From an uncultured bacterium (GTDB lineage: Bacteria > Spirochaetota > Brevinematia > DTOW01): a DNA stretch of 6,986 nucleotides. Each line of letters starts with the position of its first letter. Position 1 is the first letter of the stretch. The stretch covers positions 1 to 6,986 of the forward strand of contig CALFVP010000123.1 in the NCBI GenBank assembly GCA_937928175.1. The letters run 5' to 3'. Both the position numbers and the translations under genes were made by a program. Positions 1 to 4,804 of the stretch are shown piece by piece. Under the pieces are notes generated by a model. That model did no database searches. It saw nothing but the letters and a program-made list of their open reading frames with translations, and was not told the DNA's origin.

Positions 1-80
1 GCCGGGTGTCCCGCTTCGATGCGGCAGCTCTCCATCGCGAAGGACCCGGCCGGTCGCAGCCCGAAGCGCGCACCTTCGGG
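1..80 (-). pseudogene. GC-rich foreign fragment, GcvT-like aminomethyltransferase remnant
   Basis: This stretch is 74% GC, against 30% in the next 40 bases. Read on the minus strand from base 80 to base 3, it gives 26 open codons, including GLRPAG, then AMES, then RIEAGHP. This resembles the conserved stretch of glycine-cleavage T-protein, dimethylglycine/sarcosine dehydrogenase and related folate-dependent aminomethyltransferases (family pattern roughly RP-x-G-x2-A-x4-R-x-E-x-G-x-P). The match is from memory over a short segment. Codon use is GC-ending, unlike every other gene here. The fragment is cut at the window edge and ends abruptly at about base 80, where AT-rich sequence starts, so it is not an intact gene. 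I infer a chimeric join or contig-end artefact; a true insertion from a high-GC organism is less likely. The + strand is open in two frames as well, so the coding assignment is moderate. Confidence 0.45.
60..80. repeat. Perfect hairpin at the composition break
   Basis: CCCGAAG (60-66) pairs perfectly with CTTCGGG (74-80) across a 7-nt loop. The outer edge of the right arm coincides with the change from GC-rich to AT-rich sequence. No T-tract follows, so it is not an intrinsic terminator. Inverted repeats are known sites of template switching during multiple displacement amplification, which would fit a chimeric junction here; that link is inference. Confidence 0.6.
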
Positions 81-81
81 T

Positions 82-123
82 ATATCTGATGTAGTGAAAT
101 CTTCTAAGAAGGGTAAAAAGTAA
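82..123 (+). CDS. C-terminal tail of an unidentified upstream gene (partial)
   Basis: In frame 1, the 13 codons before the TAA at 121-123 read ISDVVKSSKKGKK. They use the same AT-rich, GTA/TCT/AAG/AAA codons as the native genes. A lysine-rich basic tail is common at the end of many small nucleic-acid-binding or ribosome-associated proteins, but it is too short to identify anything. The stop lies 17 nt before the ATG of the next gene, which has its own G-rich Shine-Dalgarno and no visible promoter, so the two probably belonged to one operon. The frame stays open through the GC-rich fragment upstream, but codon use there changes completely, so I do not extend the gene across the break. Confidence 0.45.
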   Translation: MSDVVKSSKKGKK

Positions 124-130
124 GTTGTGT

Positions 131-135
131 GGGGG
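131..135 (+). promoter_or_regulatory. Ribosome binding site of the TPR gene
   Basis: A GGGGG run sits 5 nt before the ATG at 141 in the 17-nt gap after the preceding stop. The same G-run type of site precedes pyruvate kinase, so this seems to be a usual form of Shine-Dalgarno in this genome. It supports ATG 141 as the start. Confidence 0.6.
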
Positions 136-140
136 AATAG

Positions 141-791
141 ATGGAGAAATTTCTGGAAGTGTGGAATTTTGTAAAAGAGAAATGGCAATACTTTGTTTTG
201 GTTGGGGTTGTTGTTGTTTTGGTGGTTGTTGCGGTTTTAGTTTACTTTTCTATCCAGATTGCCGAAGAAAATTCATTAAAAACAAAGTTTGATTTAGCTT
301 ACTTTTCGTACGTGAATTCTCCTAGAGATTCAAGTACGTTAGAGCAGAATTTCCAAAACTTTTTGTCTACACTCCAGAGTATTTCTGATACAGGTAAGAA
401 TTATAAAATTGTTGCTATTGCTAATATAATTTTGGGGGATATTTACTATAATGAAGGGAAATCGTTTGATTTGGCTTTGTCTTACTATTCCAAGGCTACG
501 AATGTTTATTCTGATTTTCTTAGAGTTGTTGCTATATTTAACGTTGCTCAAACGTATGAATCTATGGGATTGTTTGAAGAAGCTTTGAAAAATTACGAAG
601 TTATTTTTAAAAACTATCCTGATTCTTTTTTATCTCCAGTTTCGGTTGTTAAATCTGCTGAAATTTTGTATTATAGCGGTAATTTGTCGAAGGCTAGGGA
701 AATGTATTCACTTTTTACTAACAAGTATTCAAACTCTTCTGCTAGTACCGTTAATGATCTTCTTGGGTTGGTAATAAATCAAGTTAGGTAA
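141..791 (+). CDS. Membrane-anchored tetratricopeptide repeat protein
   Basis: The protein has 216 residues. A short basic/aromatic N-terminus is followed by a very valine-rich transmembrane helix at about residues 18-38, and the rest is soluble. Three TPR-like helix pairs can be seen at about 91-124, 128-161 and 166-199; the middle one is clearest, with the pattern A..Y...G.F..AL..YE..F..YP. The layout, one N-terminal helix plus a TPR domain outside the cytoplasm, resembles the YfgM group of periplasmic TPR proteins, which interact with the Sec translocon and chaperones. That resemblance is of architecture only, and I would not assign the YfgM role. The basic stretch before the helix (KEKW) fits an N-in orientation. 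The start is supported by a GGGGG site 5 nt upstream. The next gene begins 2 nt after the stop, so the two are cotranscribed. Confidence 0.8.
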   Translation: MEKFLEVWNFVKEKWQYFVLVGVVVVLVVVAVLVYFSIQIAEENSLKTKFDLAYFSYVNSPRDSSTLEQNFQNFLSTLQSISDTGKNYKIVAIANIILGDIYYNEGKSFDLALSYYSKATNVYSDFLRVVAIFNVAQTYESMGLFEEALKNYEVIFKNYPDSFLSPVSVVKSAEILYYSGNLSKAREMYSLFTNKYSNSSASTVNDLLGLVINQVR

Positions 792-793
792 GT

Positions 794-1297
794 ATGAGAA
801 ATAGAAAAAAACAGGTTTTGGTTATAGGTGATAGTGGGGAATTTGAGGATAGAAATAAGGTTGCTTATGAGGTTGGTAAGTTTGTTGCTAAAAACGGTTG
901 GGTTTTGATAACTGGTGGTAGAGATGGTGTTATGGATTCTGCTAGTAGAGGTGCTTTTGAAGAGGGGGGGATTGTTGTTGCTATAACGCCTTTCGATAGT
1001 TTGGAAAATTCTACTCCTTTTGCAAATGTTGTGATACCTACGGGTATGGGGTTTGCTAGGAATTATATAAACGTACTTTCTGCTGATGTTGTTGTTGTGA
1101 TTGGTGGAGGGTCGGGAACTTTGTCTGAGATTGCTTACGCTTGGCAATTTAACAAACCTATAATTGCTTGTAGTTTTGTTGATGGATGGAGTAAGGAAGT
1201 TGCAGGTAAAAAAATAGACTACAGGGAAAGAGAACCAATAATTAACGCTAGATATTTACAGGAAGTTTTTGAGTACTTGAAGAAAATATTGGGTTAG
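794..1297 (+). CDS. LOG-like / SLOG Rossmann-fold nucleotide-binding protein (TIGR00725-type)
   Basis: The protein has 167 residues and is cytoplasmic, with no signal or membrane segment. The visible family motifs are an N-terminal beta strand with VLVIGDSG (8-15), ITGGRDGVMDSASRGA (39-54), GFARN (86-90), and the phosphate-binding loop GGGSGTLSE (104-112) followed by AYAWQFNKPI. These place it in the LOG/DprA-like SLOG superfamily, closest to the small TIGR00725 proteins that also resemble the plant molybdenum cofactor carrier protein. True cytokinin-activating LOG phosphoribohydrolases carry PGGxGTxxE; here isoleucine replaces the first proline (IGGGSGT), so LOG activity should not be assumed. 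It likely binds a nucleotide or cofactor, with ligand unknown. AGG at 786-788 lies 5 nt before the ATG, and the start is 2 nt after the TPR gene stop. The 3' end overlaps the convergent radical SAM gene by 4 nt. Confidence 0.85.
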   Translation: MRNRKKQVLVIGDSGEFEDRNKVAYEVGKFVAKNGWVLITGGRDGVMDSASRGAFEEGGIVVAITPFDSLENSTPFANVVIPTGMGFARNYINVLSADVVVVIGGGSGTLSEIAYAWQFNKPIIACSFVDGWSKEVAGKKIDYREREPIINARYLQEVFEYLKKILG

Positions 1298-2280
1298 TTT
1301 TTGAGAATTCTGTAGAATTTTGTCCCGTTAAGGTTTACTTCTTCTATTTTTGATTCACTTAGAAGGTTTAATATTATTTCTTTTGCTTTAAAGAAGTCTA
1401 TACCTTCGGATATAACTATATCGAGTATCGTTAAGGGTCTTCTTCTCATCATGGATAGAATATCTTTTTCTATTTCTTCGATTGGTTTTTTAATAGGTTC
1501 TGGGTTTTGGTAGTGCCTACTTAAAACTTCTACTTTTGGGTAGTACTTTGATATTATTTCTTTAGCTTTTTGTAGTTCTTCGGATGATAGTGGAATTGCT
1601 TGAGGGTATGCTCCTGGTCTGTCAACAGAGTTTATTTGTACCATATCAGGTTTTATTAAACTACATGCCTTACCTATATTTGTTATTTCTTCGTAGGAAT
1701 CGTTTATACCTTTTACAAGTAAAACTTCAAGCAGTATTTTGTTTTTAAATTCTTCTCGAAGTTTTATAAGTCCTTCTATTACGTTTTCTATCTTTATGGA
1801 GTTATGTGGTTTGTTTACTTTTTCAAAAACTTCTTGCGTTGCTGCATCAAGAGAAGGACATATAACATCAGCTAAAGAAATTTCTTCTCTAACTTTTTTG
1901 TCAAATATGTTACCAGAATGGGTTAGTACTGCTACAGGATAATGGTACTTCATTTTTATTTCTTTTATTATTTCACCTAAACCGGAGTTTAACGTTGTTT
2001 CTCCTTCACCTGTTAAGGTTATATGGTCTATTTTACCGTTGTAGGATTTTAAAAAATCGTCTAATTCTTTGATTATAGTTTCCTTTTTTACGTACTCTTT
2101 TCTCTGGGTTACCGTTTTTTTCGTTATACCTATTTCGCAAAATATGCAATCATAGTTACATATTTTGTGTGGTACTAGATCAATACCTAAAGACATTCCT
2201 AACCTTCTTGATGGTACAGGACCAAAAACGTAATTGAATGTCTGTGACATAGATGTCTTTGACATAGATGTCTGTGGCAT
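1294..2280 (-). CDS. Radical SAM protein, COG0731 (TYW1-like) family
   Basis: As annotated the protein has 328 residues. The family signature FGPVPSRRLG (19-28) leads into the 4Fe-4S motif CNYDCIFC with Cys 41, 45 and 48 (CxxxCxxC), and then TGEGETTLN (90-98), the SAM-binding GGE-like motif. A TIM-barrel-like core runs to about 255. Residues about 268-327 look like a small winged-helix domain (helix, RRRPLTILDIV, turn, beta wing GTKFYRI). COG0731 is named for wyosine base synthesis in archaea, but bacterial members with this winged helix are uncharacterised and the tRNA substrate is not expected here; function is unknown. The start is ambiguous: Met1, Met6 and Met11 lie in three tandem 15-bp repeats, and Met11 gives the N-terminus usual for the family. 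No Shine-Dalgarno precedes any of them, and a promoter ends about 7 nt before Met1. Confidence 0.88.
   Translation of the reverse strand: MPQTSMSKTSMSQTFNYVFGPVPSRRLGMSLGIDLVPHKICNYDCIFCEIGITKKTVTQRKEYVKKETIIKELDDFLKSYNGKIDHITLTGEGETTLNSGLGEIIKEIKMKYHYPVAVLTHSGNIFDKKVREEISLADVICPSLDAATQEVFEKVNKPHNSIKIENVIEGLIKLREEFKNKILLEVLLVKGINDSYEEITNIGKACSLIKPDMVQINSVDRPGAYPQAIPLSSEELQKAKEIISKYYPKVEVLSRHYQNPEPIKKPIEEIEKDILSMMRRRPLTILDIVISEGIDFFKAKEIILNLLSESKIEEVNLNGTKFYRILKN
2236..2280 (-). repeat. Three tandem 15-bp repeats, each beginning with ATG
   Basis: On the minus strand the units are 2280-2266 ATGCCACAGACATCT, 2265-2251 ATGTCAAAGACATCT and 2250-2236 ATGTCACAGACATTC. Neighbouring units differ by 2 and 3 bases. 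Fifteen bases keep the reading frame, so each unit offers an in-frame start codon for the radical SAM gene and adds a five-residue M(P/S)(Q/K)T(S/F) block. The conserved protein begins right after the third unit. Confidence 0.9.
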
Positions 2281-2287
2281 GTTTAAA

Positions 2288-2317
2288 AATATAATAGCAA
2301 TTGTTGGTTTTAGTCAA
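2288..2317 (-). promoter_or_regulatory. Predicted sigma70-type promoter of the radical SAM gene
   Basis: On the minus strand TTGACT (2317-2312, 5 of 6 to consensus) is followed after 18 bp by TATATT (2293-2288, 5 of 6). An overlapping TATTAT lies at 2296-2291 with a 15-bp spacer. Transcription would start about 7 nt after the -10 box, at or next to the first ATG (2280), giving a leaderless or almost leaderless transcript. The element sequence is seen; promoter activity is inferred. Confidence 0.55.
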
Positions 2318-2323
2318 TTGTTG
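2298..2323. repeat. Pair of direct repeats CAATTGTTG in the divergent promoter region
   Basis: CAATTGTTG occurs at 2298-2306 and again at 2315-2323, 17 bp apart start to start. Each copy contains the palindrome CAATTG. The second copy overlaps the -35 box of the radical SAM promoter and the first lies in its spacer, so the pair could be an operator on one face of the helix at about 1.6 turns. In such AT-rich DNA a chance 9-mer repeat is possible. Confidence 0.35.
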
Positions 2324-2362
2324 TGTTAGTTTTTCAAGATGAATTGGTAGTGGTTTTTTGAT

Positions 2363-2368
2363 TATAAT
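2363..2368 (+). promoter_or_regulatory. Predicted -10 box of the SPOR-protein gene
   Basis: A perfect TATAAT lies 8 nt before the ATG at 2377. No good -35 box is found at 16-18 bp spacing (TGAATT at 2340-2345 matches poorly). A start site about 7 nt downstream of the box would fall at about 2375-2377, so the mRNA would be essentially leaderless. There is no usable Shine-Dalgarno; only GAG at 2371-2373 is present, too close to the ATG. Confidence 0.45.
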
Positions 2369-2376
2369 TTGAGTTT

Positions 2377-3231
2377 ATGAGAAAGGTAGTAGTAGTAGGG
2401 GTGTTTTTTTTGTTTTCTCTGGTAGCTTTTTCAGAACAAAGAGAGAGATTTTACATAGCAGAGGAAATGTTTCTTTCGGGTGAATACGTTAAATCTATTG
2501 GTATTTATAGAACTTTAGAGCCTTACAGATTGTTAAATTACGAAAAAGAGTTATTGTATTATAGGTTATCTTTTATGACGAATATAGGTGATGCTATTTT
2601 GATTCTTTCTAACAGTACTCTGGATAAAAGTAGGGAATTACAGAGTTTTTTAATTTCTTATTTGGGTTACAGGTCAACGAACGTTTGCGATATAGTGAAT
2701 ACAAAAGATGAGATAGAGGTTTACAATATTTTAGATTCAGTTAAATTTACGGATAACGTTGATGTTAACTTTTCGCTTATTTTGTATTTTTCTCTCTCTA
2801 ACCTTAAGGTTAAAGTGGATTTTTTAGTAACTAACGATTTTGATTTGCTTAAAATGAATTTTGTGAATGCTATAGTTTTTAGGAATTTGGGTAATTTTGA
2901 TGAAAGTCAAAGAATTGTTAACGATATTTTTAGTAGGTATCCTGATAGTTTTTGGGCTAAGGTTTTGAGAAAGTATTTTGTTACTAATTACGTTAAGATA
3001 GAAGATAGGGTGGATAACGTTAATTTGGAGGAAGGTTATTATTTTGTTGTTGATGATGCGGGAGGAGTTATAAGACAGTCTTTGATGTTGAAAAATTACA
3101 AAGTTAAATTTTTGGATGGAGTTACTTACGTAGGTCCTTATTCTAGTAAGACTGAGTGTATGGGTGAAGCGGATAAGGTATCTAGGAATTACAAAGTTAG
3201 AGTTAAAGTTATTCAAGTTAGGAATGAATAA
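2377..3231 (+). CDS. Exported TPR-like protein with C-terminal SPOR-like domain
   Basis: The protein has 284 residues. A signal peptide is clear at 1-19 (MRK, hydrophobic core, A-F-S before the likely cleavage), with no lipobox Cys. The middle is helical; residues about 161-194 form a TPR-like pair ending in the typical F..YPDSFWA. Residues about 219-282 look like a SPOR domain: a GYYFVV strand, a weak central helix, then a second half with VTYVGPYSSKTECMGEADKV and a final VRVKVIQV strand. SPOR domains bind glycan strands lacking stem peptides at division septa, so a periplasmic role in cell division or septal peptidoglycan is inferred. The stop overlaps the start of the downstream PBP by 8 nt, supporting the division role. 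The SPOR call is by pattern and the sequence is divergent. The start is chosen by the signal peptide and the TATAAT just upstream. Confidence 0.75.
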   Translation: MRKVVVVGVFFLFSLVAFSEQRERFYIAEEMFLSGEYVKSIGIYRTLEPYRLLNYEKELLYYRLSFMTNIGDAILILSNSTLDKSRELQSFLISYLGYRSTNVCDIVNTKDEIEVYNILDSVKFTDNVDVNFSLILYFSLSNLKVKVDFLVTNDFDLLKMNFVNAIVFRNLGNFDESQRIVNDIFSRYPDSFWAKVLRKYFVTNYVKIEDRVDNVNLEEGYYFVVDDAGGVIRQSLMLKNYKVKFLDGVTYVGPYSSKTECMGEADKVSRNYKVRVKVIQVRNE

Positions 3232-4804
3232 GAGAATATTGGTGGTTTTTTACATATTTTTGGTTTTAGTGTTGGTTGTTGTAGTAAGGGTTGTATACCT
3301 TAACTTTTCGAGTATAGTTTCTTCTGCTCCTAAAAGGTCTAGTGGTGATAGAGGAGAGATATTTGATAGGAATGGTAACGTTTTAGCGGTGAGTTATAAA
3401 ACTTTTTCTTTAGGTGTTGATAGTTCGAAAATTTCGGATGTTGAAGGGAAATACATTGCTAAGGTGGTTAGCCATTCTTTAGGTTTGAAGTATGATGATG
3501 TTGTTAAGAAGTTTAATAAGGGGTCAAGGTTTGTTTGGTTGGTTAGGAAGGTACCAGAAAACAAAGTTGGGGATATTATTAGGATAACTAACGATTTTGA
3601 GTCTGTATTTGGTAAAAAGGTTTTGGTAGTAGTTGAGGAGTACGTTAGAAGGTATCCTTTAGGTGAGAAAGCTAGTACCGTTGTTGGATCTGTCAATGTT
3701 GATAATGAAGGTATTTCTGGGTTTGAGTATAGTTTTAATGATGTTCTTTTTGAGAAAGAAAGGAAGAAAGGTAGGTTGTATTTAACTATAGATAAGTATA
3801 TACAAGAGATAACGTATTTAGAACTTATGAAGAGTGTTAAGGAGTTTGAGGCTGATTTGGGGTTTGCTGTTTTTGCTACAAAGGAAGGTGAAATTTTATC
3901 AATGGTTGATTATCCTTCTTTTGATCCTAATAATCTTTCTGTTATTCCTTTTTCTTCGAGGGTTGTTTCTTACGTTATTGAACCTGGGTCTGTGATGAAG
4001 TTAGCTTCTATGTCTTTTGCTTTATCTTTTGTTAGGGGTATAGAAAATTTTTATTATAACTGTGATGGTGTTATTAGGATTTATGGTCACTTGATTAGGG
4101 AGAAGGCGCACGGAAAAGTTTCTTTAGAGGATATAATAGCTTATTCTTGTAACGTTGGGATGTTAAGAGTTATAGAGAATTTTGATGATAGGTCGTTTTA
4201 TTATTTTCTTAGGAGTTTGGGTTTTGGAGATAAGACATCTGTAGGGTTGCCAGGTGAAGAAAAAGGCATACTTAGACCGTTCAGTGATTGGAGTGGTATT
4301 TCTAAGTATATGATAGGGATTGGGCAAGAGATAGGTGTTACTGGAATTCAGTTATTGAGAATGGGATTGGTGATTGCTAATAATGGTTTTAACGTTTATC
4401 CTAAAATTGTTAAAGAGATTGTATTACCTAGTGGTGATAGAAAGTATATAAGGTATTCTGAGGAGATGAGAGTTATAAATTCCGATGTTACTAGAAAGAT
4501 AATGAAGTATATGAGATCTGCTGTGGAGTATGGTACTGGTAAACTTGCAGGTGTTAAGTTTGTTGATGTTGCTGGTAAAACTGGTACTGGACAGATATAC
4601 AATCCTTCAGGTGGGTATTACAAAGATAGTTACAATGCTGTTTTTTTGGGAATTGCTCTTAAGGGAGAGGCTAAACTAGTTGGAGTTGTAGTGCTTGTTA
4701 ATCCTAAAAGGTTGAAGCAAGGGGGAATGTCAGCTGCCCCCACTTTTAGAAGTATACTTGAAAAAATTGTTTCCTACAATCCTTACCTTATTCAAACTCA
4801 ATAA
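3224..4804 (+). CDS. ftsI: FtsI/PBP2-type peptidoglycan D,D-transpeptidase (class B penicillin-binding protein)
   Basis: The protein has 526 residues from ATG 3224. It catalyses peptide crosslinking of peptidoglycan, most likely at the septum. One N-terminal membrane anchor spans about residues 5-26, followed by the PBP-dimer motif GDRGEIFDRNG (41-51) and then the transpeptidase domain. The three active-site motifs are intact: SVMK (Ser256-Lys259, in EPGSVMK), SCN (308-310) and KTG (452-454, in AGKTGTGQ); GIGQEIGVT (365-373) is also typical. No PASTA domain is present. An in-frame ATG at 3164 would put 20 extra basic residues ahead of the anchor; I reject it because ATG 3224 gives the usual short MNKR lead and overlaps the preceding stop by 8 nt, with AGGA just before it. 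The sequence alone cannot exclude an elongation PBP2, but the length and the SPOR partner favour FtsI. The 3' end overlaps convergent pyk by 17 nt. Confidence 0.9.
   Translation: MNKRILVVFYIFLVLVLVVVVRVVYLNFSSIVSSAPKRSSGDRGEIFDRNGNVLAVSYKTFSLGVDSSKISDVEGKYIAKVVSHSLGLKYDDVVKKFNKGSRFVWLVRKVPENKVGDIIRITNDFESVFGKKVLVVVEEYVRRYPLGEKASTVVGSVNVDNEGISGFEYSFNDVLFEKERKKGRLYLTIDKYIQEITYLELMKSVKEFEADLGFAVFATKEGEILSMVDYPSFDPNNLSVIPFSSRVVSYVIEPGSVMKLASMSFALSFVRGIENFYYNCDGVIRIYGHLIREKAHGKVSLEDIIAYSCNVGMLRVIENFDDRSFYYFLRSLGFGDKTSVGLPGEEKGILRPFSDWSGISKYMIGIGQEIGVTGIQLLRMGLVIANNGFNVYPKIVKEIVLPSGDRKYIRYSEEMRVINSDVTRKIMKYMRSAVEYGTGKLAGVKFVDVAGKTGTGQIYNPSGGYYKDSYNAVFLGIALKGEAKLVGVVVLVNPKRLKQGGMSAAPTFRSILEKIVSYNPYLIQTQ

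Noticed and set aside
1..80. GC-rich head as a structured RNA (SRP RNA, tmRNA, RNase P or 5S) in an AT-rich genome
   Set aside because: Only one good hairpin (60-80) is evident, and no SRP, tmRNA, RNase P or 5S signature was recognised. The minus-strand reading resembles a known protein family, so a coding fragment fits better.
779..1147. 122-codon minus-strand frame antisense to the LOG-like gene
   Set aside because: It covers conserved LOG-like motifs on the other strand, and its Ser/Thr/Asn/Ile-rich product has no recognisable domain.
2281..2376. Small RNA or riboswitch in the divergent intergenic region
   Set aside because: The 96 bp are filled by two predicted promoters, the leaders would be almost absent, and no conserved structured motif is visible.
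2824..3216. 130-codon minus-strand frame antisense to the SPOR-protein gene
   Set aside because: Low-complexity Ile/Asn/Ser product opposite a signal-peptide-bearing gene with a promoter; a shadow frame.
3164..3223. Upstream ATG giving the PBP 20 extra N-terminal residues
   Set aside because: It lies deep in the preceding gene and adds a non-family stretch before the membrane anchor. ATG 3224 gives the usual short basic lead and a typical stop/start overlap.
541..4400. Apparent excess of AACGTT/ACGT words as a functional motif
   Set aside because: My count of ACGT was about 29 against roughly 21 expected from composition, many of them in Asn-Val or Tyr-Val codon pairs. This is too weak to call without genome-wide statistics.
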